From: Micropterix aruncella
Lineage: Eukaryota; Arthropoda; Insecta; Lepidoptera; Micropterigidae
Direction: 5' to 3'
DNA length: 64,000 bases
Assembly: GCA_944548615.1 (NCBI GenBank)
Contig: OX155967.1
Coordinates: 24,070,603 to 24,134,602 of the forward strand
Both the position numbers and the translations under genes were made by a program. A model generated the notes under the pieces. That model was not told the origin of the DNA. It was given only the letters and a program-made list of their open reading frames with translations, and searched no databases. Of the stretch, positions 13,791-25,209 are shown in pieces (within the stretch, counting starts at the first letter, position 1; every line of letters starts with the position of its first letter).

Positions 13791-15230
13791 TGAGTTGAGC
13801 AATATATTACCATAATACTGCCGTAAACCACCCTAACTATAACCTCCTTTCCAAACAATGACCCACTCCTGATGTTTATATAAAATAGGTCATCCAGTGG
13901 AAACGAAGAAAGTTTGAACGATTATACTTATTTTGTCATGATCATGACTAAATGCTGAACGAATCGCTTTGTGAGTGATCAGTCGCCTGCGTGCAGTGAG
14001 ATTGGGAAGGCACTTTTTGTGTTTCGGAATAATTTCTGCTATCAACGAACCTCGTCAAACTTTGGCAAGTGGATAGGGATAAGCATTCGAAACTTCTCTT
14101 ATAGTTAGACATTCAGACAACTTATCTGTCATTTAGAGTTTTAATATTATTGCTCATATGTATTTTTTGTAAGATTTATCCCAAAAAGTAAACATTGACG
14201 TAAGCTGCATGAAGAGATCTGGAGTAATCTGGGCATGGCCAGAAGTTGAATATCAGATGCTGTATAAGCTCAAAGACGTGTCGAAAAAATTATACCACCA
14301 GCTCATTATAAAATATCAAAGTTGCAGAACATCCGGGGCATTTGATGTATCGTTCCTGTTAGTTTAATTTTGTTTTCGACCTAGCATTGAACTGATCGGT
14401 ATTTTTTCTGTGATGGGAAAAAAAAAACGGTCCACGTGACAACAAAAATATCATTGCATATTATTTAGGATAGTCTACTCTTGAGAATCAAATACAAAGC
14501 AACGCGCCAGCCTAACGAACTGGTACTGATTGGATGATATTTCTGTGATGGTACATTGTTGGGCACATTGCCACCATTCAAAGTACCACTTTTCAAAAAA
14601 TCACAGAAACATCCTGGGATACTTTTTAATTACATTAGAACTTTTCCATATACCTTATATAATCTTAAAAAAAAACTCCTATCTATAAACTATATAGGGT
14701 TATCGCTAAAATTATATGAAAATTGGTGCATAGTAAGGTCAGTTTACGGTAATATACAATATCTAATAGCAATGTAATACCTTCAATGAGGATGAATATT
14801 ACAATTATACCAATAGGTTGATATTTCTTCCGCGAAATACCTTATTCGTCTTAAAGAATGGACTTTTGAATTTTTCAATGCGGATTTTTATCTCCATGCC
14901 AGTTAACGTTCCAATTTTATCTCAGTTAATGTTATTAGTATTCTCCAGTCGAATTTAGTAAGCCCTTAACTGTAGGTGCGTTTATGTGTACAATACTGAC
15001 TATCATGTACTTTGTCTTTGTGGTGTTCAACGTTTTACTACATTACATTTTCGTCGTATCCAATTAGCGGCTAAAAACCGCTCTTGGTCGAGTCAAAATG
15101 TTTGTGGTAGATAGTAAGTCGCGATACTACTCTTCACTTAACATAAATAGGTAGTGAAGAATTTGACTATTAGATTGTCAGAAAATGGTATCTAAGAAAA
15201 TTACATCAATAATTTGTTTTATTTCAATTT
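13791..15230. other. AT-rich non-coding stretch
   Basis: About 1.4 kb with only short frames (such as 14556-14777) that lack recognisable motifs. No terminal or tandem repeats were found by eye. Confidence 0.35.
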
Positions 15231-15584
15231 CTTGGCAATTTATCACACGGTGTAATCTTGGCTGTGATGGTCTAGGTATATAAAATTGTAGATGTGTTGC
15301 CTTAATGGCTATTAGCCCTTGAGGCAAAGCTTGGCCAGCCACTTCCACTTGCCTAGGCTTCGCAGTAGTAATTGGCATATGCAATTATTGCATCACTCCA
15401 CCCTAATACCCACCCATTCTATACCCACTGATCTACCCTCTCCTCCCCCCCTATCTTTTCTCCCATGGGCCCCCCATTTGTATAGTACGGCGATTAAATT
15501 TTGTCGCACACAACAGGTCCATTTGCAGTTATTATTGTAACATCCATCCTTATATTGTTATTGGTTATTTATGGTATTAGATTT
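15231..15584 (+). repeat. direct repeat flanking Penelope fragment, copy 1
   Basis: About 354 bp repeated in the same orientation at 16730-17092. Shared blocks are CTTGGCAATTTATCAC, GGTGTAATCT, AAAATTGTAGATGT, ATTGCAGTTATTATTGTAAC-like and a C-rich stretch near 15440-15475. The two copies bracket a Penelope-like endonuclease fragment. Confidence 0.85.
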
Positions 15585-16440
15585 TATAAATAAGATAAAA
15601 AACGAATTTACCGCGTGAATTTTGTAGCACCCGACGTTTCGGCGACATTGCAGCCGCCGTTGTCTAGGGTAGACTGAAAGAGTGGTCAATCCGTTGTTCC
15701 GCGTGTAGTAGGCCGCATACCGCTGTCGCCACTGCGTATATTGTAACGGTGGAGGGGGGGGGGGGTCCGAGGTGCTCGATTTTCAAAAATCCGTTGCGCA
15801 TACAACACTCACTGTGTCCTGTCTTACGTTCTTGCGTTCGGCTTTTGGCGGGGGAAACATTTTAAGAAGAGGGTCTCACGTAGAAGAGAGTTTGTAACCG
15901 TCGCGTCGTATCTATTGAAGTTCGGGGTTCTTCTTATTTCAATGGCTTCCCGGATCTTGCGAGGAAAGTAGAATTGTTCTTTGGATGTGACAGTTTCAAT
16001 GGGATTTTGAAACTGCATCCAGTGGTTACTCCCGCTATTCAATATATGTTCGCAGATCGCCGATTTTTCTCGCTGAACGTTTTTAACAGCTTTTATGCGT
16101 TCTATCAATCGAGTTGCTATGGGCCGTTTCGTTTGTCCAACGTAGGCTAAACCACAGCTGCATTCGACTTAATACACACCCGGGTTTTGCAGTGGCATTA
16201 CATCCTTTACAGGCCTCAAAAATCCAGCTATATTTTGGTTCGGCTTGAAGATCGATTTTATATTGAATTTGTTTAGCATCTTACTTATTCGATCTGTCAC
16301 GCCCTTGACGTGTGGTAAAAATGCTCTTGATCTGCTCCGTTTCTGGGTTTCGTCTGTATGGGATCGTGTGCTTGTCTCGTGATATTTTCCGTTTCCATTT
16401 TTCCTAAGGACATCATTGACGACATGTTCCATCACCCGCG
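15585..16440 (-). mobile_element. Penelope-like element, GIY-YIG endonuclease part, degenerate
   Basis: Minus-strand frame 16435-15824, in one register, with a single TAA stop at 16169-16171. Before the stop it reads NPGVY; after it VECSCGLAYVGQTKRP. Together these are the two strands of a GIY-YIG nuclease core (GVY...YVG), followed by an Arg on the expected helix and by CEHILNSGSNH. This endonuclease sits at the C-terminus of Penelope-like retroelements; no reverse transcriptase is visible upstream. The segment 15625-15740 (CGACGTTTCGGCGACATT) resembles the CG-rich terminal stretch of such elements. A 12-G run is at 15754-15765. Confidence 0.8.
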
Positions 16441-16729
16441 GAAAATGGTATTATAATGCTTAACTCTAAAGAAATTTTGGAAACCCTTCTGCAACAAATA
16501 AATTAAAGTTCTAAAGTTATTACAAAATTAAAATAGACACAGAAAAAATAATAATAGTCATAAACAGGTAGTGAAATAGAGATATATAGCGAATAGTTCT
16601 CGGTAGATTCGGGAGCTTCCGAGCCCAAGCATCCACGAAATCAGTTTTTTTAATATATTGGGATACTCGAGCCGATCTTGAAGCATTTATGCTGATTATA
16701 TTGTTGAGGTTTACGCCATTTATCTTGAC
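16441..16729. other. short non-coding stretch between Penelope fragment and direct repeat
   Basis: AT-rich with no frame. The missing Penelope reverse transcriptase would be expected here, so the element is truncated at about 16440. Confidence 0.4.
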
Positions 16730-17092
16730 CTTGGCAATTTATCACGCGGTGTAATCTAGGCTGTGATGATCTAGGTATGTAAAATTGTAGATGTATTGCA
16801 TTAATGGCTATTGGCCCTCAAGGCAAAGCCTGGCCAGCCACTTCCCTTTGCCTAAGCCTCGCAATTGTAATTGGCGTATGCAATTATTGCAGCACTATAC
16901 CGAATACCCACCCATCCTTTACCGACCGATCTACCCTACCCCTTCCCCCCTCCTTTCCCCTTATCCCCTCTCCCCTGGGCCCTCATTCAAATAGTAATGC
17001 ATTTAAACTTTGTCGCACACACCAGATCCATTTGCAATTATTATTGTAACATCCATCCTTTTATTATCATTGATTATATATGGCATTAGATT
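16730..17092 (+). repeat. direct repeat flanking Penelope fragment, copy 2
   Basis: Second copy of the 15231-15584 repeat, same strand, with many substitutions but full-length co-linearity. It could be a pair of independent insertions or terminal repeats of a composite. Confidence 0.85.
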
Positions 17093-17909
17093 GCTCAACT
17101 TCATAGTACGTTTTGGCAACCCTTCTTCGCCGGCGACATACAGGTGACGCTGATAGCATTGCCGGCGATACTGGCGACACTGTCATTGACCATCTATAAA
17201 AACATTGATGATGAATGGTTAATTGGGATAATAAAGGACTGATTAATTATAAAAAAAACACAACAATTTTAGTGCTATCTATCGCATTTTTATATAGGCT
17301 GATTACATCAACAGAAATAATTGGCAGAGTTAGATTGTCATCTATTAGTCTACATGAACATTCAATTACGATTGACCATCAACATATTTACATTATATAT
17401 TGCTTCACTTAGCTTGCCTGGATAAGTCATTATTTAAGTTGTTTAGTAGTTTGAGTTTCAACATTTTCGTAAGCAAAAATTTCCTGATCCAATTGACTAA
17501 TTTTATTCATTAGTTTCGGAACAATATATTCAAGTGTTCTATCGCCCTACTATTTTTTTCTTCCTATATTTCAAGTATTTTCGTAGCCGTCCCCTTTCGC
17601 TTAGCCGAGTTCGGTGGACATGAAATGCAGGTATTCGTACCAAACGTCAGCGCTGTTGTCAATCAAAAACGTATACCATTCGAAGAAACAGTAGGCATGG
17701 CCATATGGAGTAGTTCTGTGTAACTATTGTATTTACTTTATATTAGGCCTTTCGGTGATATTTGTTTTAGTATTCCAAGTTGTGTATTTCTACTTTTCTA
17801 ACATATGTGGAACTGTGGCCGTGGGAGCACTGGATTTTGGAATGTTCGAAAATCCAACATTCGGAGCGATGCCCACAATCCACGTGGTTTTTTTACCTTT
17901 ATGAGAAGA
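17093..17909. other. non-coding stretch with one dispersed repeat
   Basis: 17127-17180 holds the GTCGCCGGCG-family repeat in minus orientation. The rest is AT-rich and only short frames are present. Confidence 0.45.
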
Positions 17910-18652
17910 CTAGCTGACCCGTGCCCACTTCGTTGTGCGGTAAAACTGTTTACTTGTAATGAAATTATGAGTGTGGTTTGGTTAGTACTGAGTGCTATGA
18001 TTTATTTCCTGACTGCCAAAAGAAGGGTTATATTTTTACTGCATATGTATGTATATATTTGCATGCCAATTTGACTATATTACCGTTATTTGTGAGTGTC
18101 TTCTTAAGAGTGTCTTATTTGTGAGTGTCTTATCTATTTAACTATTTATGCATTAAAAGTGAAATTATATGCAGTAAAAGGGAAGAGTCTTTTGTTTTAA
18201 GCACTTGGGACGATAAATTTACTTATTTTGATAATAAATCATAATTGTTGATAATATGACCAATAAACATGACCTAACGATTTCAATTATTTTTTTAATA
18301 TAAAATACTACTTCTTGTTACTTAAATATAAAAGTTAGACATATGCTGTCGCTGACATTTTTTTAGGTATTATCAAGCTCTACAACTTTTCTCTAGAACT
18401 TAATCATATATCTCTCATCGTTAAGGCAGCGTTCGTTAGAAACGTTTTCGTTCGACCGTTTTTTCCGACTTACTTTAGAAATCCGACTACCACGAAAAAG
18501 TCTTTTTATTTTTCGGATTAATATATAGCCTATGACACTCACAAATAACGCGGCTTTCTATTGGTAAAAGGATTTTCAAAATCGGTTCAGTAGATCCAGA
18601 GATTACTTCCTACAGCGTCACAAATTTTACCTCTTTATAATATTAGTATAGA
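17910..18652 (-). mobile_element. non-autonomous Helitron
   Basis: Read on the minus strand it starts TCTATACTAATATTATAAAG after an A (complement of the T at 18653). It ends GTCAGCTAG (CTAG = complement of 17910-17913) before a T (complement of the A at 17909). The 5'-TC, CTAG-3' and A|T insertion site are the Helitron hallmarks. There is no Rep/helicase frame. Its first 20 bases match the start of the 48533-50335 element. An open frame at 17805-18074 crosses its edge and is not a gene. Confidence 0.85.
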
Positions 18653-19189
18653 TAATGCACTAATTTCCGCGATTTTACCGCGTTTTTCGGGTCAGTCGCT
18701 CTAAAACTCGATTTTAGAGCTGCTGATCTTTAGACTGATTGAACCGGACTTCTGACCTCAGACTGAGTGAGTTTAAACAGATTTAACAGTATATTTCGGG
18801 TGTATTCATAGTCGGGTGTAGCTGACGCCTAAGCTATGAGGGCGATAGAGCCTTCAGGTTAAGGCTCAAATGGAGCACCTTCGCTCATTAGTCCCGCATA
18901 AAATTCAGTAGCGGTTAAGCGGCGGCGGCGAAAAGCCAGACAAACTGAATAAAAATGTGCACGGCACACCCTTATCGTGTTCAGGGACCAAATCACCGCT
19001 CCCCCACATTCCCCCCAGCACTTCTGCTCCCCTCTGCCCTGCGGTCGACGTGGAGCAAAGGCTCTGCGGGGGCTACTGCCGAGTTTTCAGAAATTAACTA
19101 TTTTATTTATTTACTTATCAGTACTTGTACAAATATATCAGTTCTGTCACGTTAAAACTTTCCCGGCTAGTAGCCGAGAACTCTTTTTA
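18653..19189. other. non-coding stretch, partly GC-rich
   Basis: Includes the GC-rich segment 18900-19080 (GGCGGCGGCG near 18918), which may be an outer part of the dispersed repeat that follows. No supported gene. Confidence 0.35.
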
Positions 19190-19780
19190 TCTGAATATTA
19201 ATTTCATAAACAAAATCAATGGGAGCCTCTGTCGGTGGACACTTTCTTTAAACTGGGCTGAACGTAGAGACTTGGGGACGAAGACAGTCTACCATTTAGC
19301 TAAGCCAACTAGCCCGTCATAGAACAACGCCTTGCCGCGTGACACTGGAAAGTTTACCCAACGAGTAGCCTCGCACCCTGACTATCAGATTAAGCGGAAT
19401 TTCCCCGTTTGATTCCGGGTCCAAAGTCGCTTGCGCGGCCTTTACCTGATGTACGCGTTAATTTGGCTCGAAGTTAGACCCGTTTTTCACTGACGAACGG
19501 GTGGCCATCGAGTTGTTTCAAGAACAGCTGATATTAGGTCAACAACCGCTCCCGCCTTGCTGGAAACCGTATGTCGTTTACCGACTCCCCACCCCGCCAC
19601 CGGTTCTGTGGAGTGTACAGTGCCGCACGATGCGCAGACCGCCCAGCTGCGCCTGAAGAACATCACCCGGGGACAACTGACCCACAAAGCACGCATTGAG
19701 GGGCAGGGAAAACAGAGTCCTTTCTACGAACGGCTTTCTACGTTGAGCCGACCACGATGAACGAGTGGATCTTAAAAAGG
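19190..19780 (-). repeat. GC-rich dispersed repeat family, minus copy
   Basis: In reverse complement, 19560-19690 matches 38400-38560 (GGGCGGTCTGCGCATC against GGGCGGTTTGCGCATC), and 19200-19310 matches 39330-39480 (TTCGTCCCCAAGTCTCTACG against TTCGTCCCCAAATCTCTGCG). It appears to be a shortened copy of 38395-39480. The segment TCGCTTGCGCGG near 19430 is also in the 29-kb and 33-kb repeats. The class is not clear; no intact frame is seen. Confidence 0.6.
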
Positions 19781-20088
19781 CCTAGCTGCACGAGAGCCAC
19801 TGGAGCCATTATCAGAGTGATTAACGAGAAGACGTACCGTTTCCCATCTGAAAGTCTCCTTGCAAAAAAATCCTAATAAGTATTTGTTGTCCCGTTCGCC
19901 ACTGCGCGGGAAATGCGTTTATGCATATTAGGGAAAAGTGCTTTTAAACATCTTAAATTTAAAGGACCTTTTAATGTATTCCATCAGTGGGGATTTGTCT
20001 TTTATCTTCTTTCAATGTACAGCGATTTATACATTGTTATAGGCAGAAACCGATGATATTTCATAAAGGATTATATTAAATTACCTAG
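19781..20088. other. non-coding stretch
   Basis: AT-rich with no features. The (AAT)n at 20095-20126 that follows it is the tail of the next LINE. Confidence 0.4.
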
Positions 20089-20094
20089 TCATTT

Positions 20095-20127
<33 letters not shown>

Positions 20128-20640
20128 ACTCTTGCACTTAATTCGAATACAAAAAGGCGAGCTTATTACCACATGGCAATGTCTTACAACTAACCTAAAC
20201 ACAGTGGTACATGCGCGCATTGTGAAAATAAAGATTATTACATAACATACAGACAAGCGGAAGAATTTAAAACTAATAATGCCCGAGGAGAGGAAATCGG
20301 AAGAGGAACAGGAGAGAAAGGGAAGAGCTGTTAACTTATTAGAAAGGTAGTAATCCTTAAGGTGAGTCTTAAACGATGGTAAAGAAGGCGAGTTTCGTAT
20401 ATTTGTTGGGAGATCGTTCCAGAGTCTTGCACCATGGACACAGAAACAATAGGAATAGAAACCACTAGTATGACTCGGAATTTTTAATAAACTGTCAGAG
20501 GCTGACCGAAGTACGAGACCGTGGGAACTTAGTGGTTCAAAAAGCTCGTGTAGATAGGATGGTGTTAATTGGGAGAGTACACGATATAGGAGAGCAAGTA
20601 TATGAACATGTCTTCTTTGGCGTACTGGCAAACACTTTAA
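20089..20640 (-). pseudogene. CR1/RTE-like LINE 3' end, C-terminal ORF piece
   Basis: The minus-strand frame from 20631 reads TPSYLHELFEPLSSHGLVLR, then SYCFCVHGARLWNDLP and SFKTHLKDY, the conserved end of many LINE ORF2 proteins ('A-R-L-W-N-D-L-P...F-K-x-x-L-K'). The ORF is cut 5' at about 20640, so the RT core is missing. The 3' UTR ends with an (ATT)n tract on the minus strand (20095-20126). A C-terminus of similar type on the other strand is at 40668-40775. Confidence 0.8.
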
Positions 20641-20889
20641 CTGTGCCCTATAACTACTCGCGTACTGGAATACATTCGTGGGACGTACTAAAAATTCATG
20701 GAAATGGTAACTTACATTTAATTCATTAGACGTCGGATTATACGCAATTGCATAATTGCGTATGCAAATGCATACAATGCTATTTTTATAACGTTATTGC
20801 ATATTTTATTACTTTTTCATCGATAGTGCTTATTTCAGTAGTTAAATAATGACAAGCAATTAAATTCGCTAGCCCAGCTAGCTAAGCTC
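20641..20889. other. short non-coding stretch
   Basis: It contains a palindromic TTGCATAATTGCGTATGCAA-like segment near 20745-20770. No gene. Confidence 0.4.
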
Positions 20890-21705
20890 TCGCTAGCTCG
20901 TTCACAGAGCACCAACACGGGTTTTTTAAAAATAGGGCGGTTGTTACAAACCTCGCTCATTTTACTGACTATACTTTGGGACGTATGGATCGGCGTATTC
21001 AGGTGGACGCGATATATACTGACTTCTCAAAGGCCTTTGATCGTGTCAATCATGTTGAGCTAATAACTCGTCTGTCGTCTATGGGCATACATGGAGATCT
21101 GTTAAGGTGGATAGCATGTAAGGTGGATCCTACGTATTCAAGCGAAGGCAGGCCGTTGTCGTTGGTGGATTTAGATCTAGTTTTTTTGGCATTGAGTCTG
21201 GTGTTCCACCGGGATCCCATTTAGGGCCTTTGCTTTTTAATGTTTATATTAACGACATCGGTACTTGCTTTAATCACTGCGACTACAAGCTGAGGATTGA
21301 GCGTATTCGAACACGCTCAATCCTCAGCACGATGAAGTAAATTTTCGCTTATTTTCCAACGGCTTGAAGTACGCTGAAGGTCTGCAACGCTATGGTTTAG
21401 AGACATTAGAGGACCGGCGAGTAGTATCAGATATGTCATTTCTACATAAAATTGTTCATACTGGGTTGGATAGTCCATACCTCCTGAGTAGGGTGAGCAT
21501 ACGAGCGCCTTCCCGACTCGCACGTGCTCACTCAACTTTTTACGTACCAAGGTTCAACACTAACTATGGTTCCAATTCGTTATTGCCGCGCGCTATGCAT
21601 GCATACAATGTATGCTTTAACGATATTGACATATTTAACCATCAGAATAGTCGATCCTTTGTTAAGGAGGTACGTGAAAAGCTGATTATCAGATCGGATT
21701 GAATT
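20890..21705 (+). pseudogene. LINE ORF2 with internal deletion of RT motif C
   Basis: The + strand reads HQHGFF near 20910, then motif A YTDFSKAFDRVNH (20998-21060), a frameshift after RW near 21112, and motif B ESGVPPGSHLGPLLFN (21195-21240) with YIND. The catalytic 'x-A-D-D' motif that should follow is absent: the sequence jumps at a 16-bp inverted repeat (21289-21328) and resumes with the C-terminal region (21364-21702: RYGLETLEDRRVVSDM, TNYGSNSLLPRAM). The element is therefore dead. It is probably of the CR1/Jockey-related type, and a CA-rich tract follows. Confidence 0.85.
21289..21328. repeat. perfect 16-bp inverted repeat at LINE deletion junction
   Basis: GCTGAGGATTGAGCGT (21289-21304) and its exact reverse complement (21313-21328) with an 8-nt loop. 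It sits where the LINE lost motif C. Confidence 0.9.
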
Positions 21706-21714
21706 AGCATGCAC

Positions 21715-21860
21715 AAGCACTCACAAACACATTCGCACTACAGATACACACACCCACACACATACATGCACACACACATACAAACACACACATACACACA
21801 CCCACACATACACGCTCTCCATCACACAAACACACACCAACATCCATACACTCGCACATA
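21715..21860. repeat. CA-rich imperfect microsatellite
   Basis: Mostly CACACA/CATACA units directly after the LINE C-terminus. Confidence 0.8.
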
Positions 21861-22040
21861 GCGATTTTAACTGTTAGTTTTAAATTCTTTTTGGTTTTCT
21901 TTGTATTGTATTGTTTAGCATATTTTTTAATCCTTATATAGCAAATAATTTAAAACATCATTGGCTTTACTACTGTTATTTAATATGCTTTTACGTATTT
22001 TTTTTATTCTGTATGTTTTTAACAAAATTAAAATAAAAAT

Positions 22041-22412
22041 AAAATTTCAGCAATATACCTGGCGCCATTGAGATACTAGAAACTAAAAACCTTCCTCTGC
22101 GCAAGTCCTTAGAAATAGTGGAAAAATTGATTGATCAGAGTAACGCCCTTCCGATTTCAATATCAGAAAAGGTCCGTGCAAAGTAAATGCTGTTCTATAT
22201 AAAAACCCGGGTCTTGAAGGAATAAAAAAAGTTAACGCATATATCAACGGGACCGGCCAAACCCTGCCTGAAGAAGTTTCTGTAGAAATAGCGCCAACTT
22301 CAAATTCTGTCAAGTTGATGTAGAGAGGTCATTTTCATCCTACAAAATAATATTAAGAGACAAACGTCACAAGTTTGCTATAAACAATCTTGAAAAATAC
22401 CTAATTGTGTAA
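22041..22412 (+). pseudogene. hAT transposase C-terminal fragment
   Basis: The + strand reads IPGAIEILETKNLPLRKSLE, then, after a frameshift and stop near 22183, the block DVERSFSSYKIILRDKRHKF (22319-22378) and NNLEKYLIV, ending with TAA at 22412. The 'E-R-x-F-S...K...R-x-x-L/F' block is the C-terminal dimerisation region of hAT transposases and of related CGG-binding-protein-like genes. The N-terminal and catalytic parts are absent. Confidence 0.7.
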
Positions 22413-22586
22413 AGTCACAAGAATTACAACTGATTAATAATATTAAACTTGTATTTTGTGAAAATATACGTAAATTTTTATTATAAATAGCATATTGATT
22501 TTGCATATTTTGTGCATATTTTGCCCTTTTTTAGTGCATATTTCATGCATATTTTGGCACTTTGATAGTGCATAATATAATCCGAT
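22413..22586. repeat. GCATATTTTG-type short repeats
   Basis: Several imperfect GCATATTTT/GTGCATATT units at 22490-22575, probably part of the hAT element's non-coding end. No gene. Confidence 0.5.
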
Positions 22587-22684
22587 GAACGCCGTCCCCG
22601 ACCATCGCTTTATACCCCGCACTCTCCCAGTACTAGAACTGAGAGAGTGCGGGGTATGAAGCGATGGTCGGGGCAGCGTCGTTC
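22587..22684 (+). repeat. GC-rich hairpin with about 40-bp arms
   Basis: Left arm 22587-22626 and right arm 22643-22684 are complementary over about 40 positions, including the block CGACCATCGCTTTATACCCC. There is one single-base difference that would be a G-U pair in a + strand RNA, and small bulges near the outer end. The loop is 16 nt. It stands out in AT-rich surroundings. Confidence 0.85.
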
Positions 22685-22853
22685 GCCCGCTTTCCCAGCC
22701 CCCGACTCCTCGAAGCTCGCGCGCGAACTGTAGGTAAGGACCCAATATATCAGTTAAATCGAAGTGAAGAAAACAGAAGAGTTTGAATATCGAATGCAAT
22801 TAAATTATCGTGCATTTTATACCTAATACCTACCTAAAACAGCAACGCATTGC

Positions 22854-22892
22854 ATGTCGCTGTTACGAGATAACATTTCGTAACAGCGACAT
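22854..22892. repeat. perfect 15-bp inverted repeat
   Basis: ATGTCGCTGTTACGA at 22854-22868 and its exact reverse complement at 22878-22892, with a 9-nt loop. Confidence 0.85.
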
Positions 22893-22956
22893 TTCGTAAC
22901 ATATGATACCGCGTATCAACAAGTTTTTTTATTGATCACCATTAGTAAGGAATATC

Positions 22957-23008
22957 TTCTGTATATTTATCATATTCTGTATATTTATCATATTCTGTAT
23001 ATTTATCA
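22957..23008. repeat. 18-bp tandem repeat, three copies
   Basis: TTCTGTATATTTATCA recurs at 22957, 22975 and 22993 with period 18. Confidence 0.9.
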
Positions 23009-23144
23009 ATAATTGTGTTGTGTAAATCGACGGAAATAAAATAAATCGTCGCTTTATATGTGAGACCTCGTGCATGCCAATAACCTAACTTCTCAGGGGA
23101 TGGAAAAAAATTAAATAACTTCGTTTAGTTTTTAGTGTAAATTT

Positions 23145-24060
23145 ATTTTTATTTTTTATTTATTTATTTATTTAGGTACATAGGATTAGGTATACAGTTC
23201 ATTCATAGGTCATGTAATCTTATAATAATTATATAAATTATTTAATAATTAATATAGGGAGGTTTAACACATCTTACATGACCTTTACTGCCAATAGCAC
23301 ATCTAACTAGGCGATAATTTGGCCCGTCTCTAGATGTGCATATTTTTATGCAATTTTAAGAAATGAAGTGTTTTTTTAAAATAAATTATTTGGACCCACC
23401 ACCTGTATATACACATAAATATACCAATTTTATAAAAAATATAGCTATGTAATAAATATATACATTTATAGTTGTAATTTAATAAAATTTCATTAAGAAA
23501 AATAGATAAGTGATACTAAACAAATTGTCGTGCGTTGCAAAGAAGTTGATCAGATTTTACATATCCCTTGTTAAGTAGCCATCTATTAAGGTTTGCTTTA
23601 AATATTTTTATGTTAGGATAATTTTTCATGTCTTCACTAAGGGAATTATATAATTTTGGGGCTATGTAGAATATATGTCTCTGGGCAAATGTTGTCCTGA
23701 CTGACGGAATTATATAATTGATACTCGCGGACATTCTTGTGTTCAGATTGTTTTGAGTTCGGGCGTGGTCATCTCTAGATTTGTAGAATGCAAGAAGCGC
23801 TTGCTTAATGAATAACTGTTTAGCTGATAGCACATGGGATTGGGAAAATAACAAGGCAGATGGATGACGCCGGTTTTTCCTGTGAATTACTCTCAATAAT
23901 AATTTCTGCGCTTTTGTCAATCTATCCAGATTATCATTAGTAGTAGCGCCCCATGCCGCGACTCCGTAGGACAAAATACTCTGACACAAGGCCATGTATA
24001 CCATTCTTATGGTTGTTTTGGACAGAATGTTGCGCAGCCGAAGAAATACATATACCAGCT
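23145..24060 (-). pseudogene. CR1/Jockey-type LINE C-terminus with 3' UTR and (TTTA) tail
   Basis: The minus-strand frame 24004-23516 reads MALCQSILSYGVAAWGATTN, then IHRKNRRHPSALLF and ends with RWLLNKGYVKSDQLL. It is clearly related to the C-terminal part of the LINE at 8116-9355 (ALCQSILSYG, RWLLN). It is 5'-truncated at about 24060, so the RT domain is missing. The 3' UTR runs to a (TTTA)n tail at about 23150-23173. Confidence 0.85.
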
Positions 24061-24411
24061 AAACCATAAATGGAACAAATCAAAAAATATATACTAATTT
24101 ACTGTAGGTACTAACGATAAAAGATGTCGAAGAGTCAAGTTGCTTGCGAGGAATTATTACTAAGCTCGAGAGAGGTATCGCGGGATAAAATCATTAACTC
24201 ATGCCTACGAGATGTCTCTGCAATGAGAATTACAAGAAAACTAAGCAATTCGAACATGGACATGGACAGAACGATTCCGAGAGTGATTTTACACCAATAG
24301 CAATTAAAAATATAAAACCGATTTTATGGCGCGTACGAGCTCTCACATGAATTTTTAACACGCTTTTATTAGGTCGACCTGTATGTAACTATGTAATGGA
24401 ATCTAAGGTAA
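24061..24411. other. non-coding stretch
   Basis: No recognised element or frame. Confidence 0.35.
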
Positions 24412-24740
24412 CTAATTTAACCATCTTCCAAGGATCGTAGCGTCATGAAAATTGGCAGCTGTATGTAGTTCTGATGACAATACAATAATATGGTACTGTC
24501 GAACTGATCTGATGATGGAGTCGGAAGATATGAACTGGAACTTCATGATGGAACATCGTATCATAGCTGTGTTTGGACTTGTTAGAAAAGTCTTGGAATG
24601 AACTTTGACCACGATTAGGTTTCAAGGTCTGATGATGAAGCCAGAAGATAGGCACTGGCATTCCATAATGGAATCGTATCATAGCCGTGTTTGGACTTGT
24701 TAGAAAGGTCTTGTAATGAATTTTGATAACGATTTAAGAT
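24412..24740. repeat. tandem duplication, two units of about 115 bp
   Basis: CTGATGATGGAGTCGGAAGA (24510) and CTGATGATGAAGCCAGAAGA (24629) start units sharing CGTATCATAG and GTGTTTGGACTTGTTAGAAA. The identity of the unit is unknown; overlapping short minus frames are not convincing. Confidence 0.75.
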
Positions 24741-24769
24741 CATTTATAAAAGCGTGTTTTTAGTGTTTT

Positions 24770-25194
24770 TTTAAAAACTATTAATTTATTAATTAATGAC
24801 ATTCTTGCAGTGGGTGAATCAGTGCGATGAAATAAGCAACTTTTAATAAAAAGTTTTAAAAAAACAAAAAAAATGTTTTCGTTTTAATTCTTTTCTTTTT
24901 TGATAAATTTGTAAATCGTATAGATGACAGAAACATTTGAGAAGCGTTGAGCACGCTGCGCCATCTAGCGCTAGGTAATATATAGCTAATAAACAATATT
25001 AGCGATAATTTACTTACCGCTAGATAGCGCATCGTGCTCAATGCTTTTCATACTGTCTTAAAAAACCATTTTAAAGTAAGAAAAAAAATATTTTTTATTT
25101 TTTAATTTCCATTTTTTTTAAATAAAAAGTTGCTTAGTTCGTCATACTGATTTACCTACCACAAGGAAGTTACTATTTAAAAACTCATCCTGTA
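24770..25194. mobile_element. mariner-type MITE, degraded copy
   Basis: The right end AAAAACTCATCCTGTA (to 25194) and internal GTGGGTGAATCAGTGCGAT (near 24814) match the element at 30833-31689. The left terminus is diverged. It lies 15 bp from the next copy. Confidence 0.65.
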
Positions 25195-25209
25195 AATCGA
25201 CGAAATATA

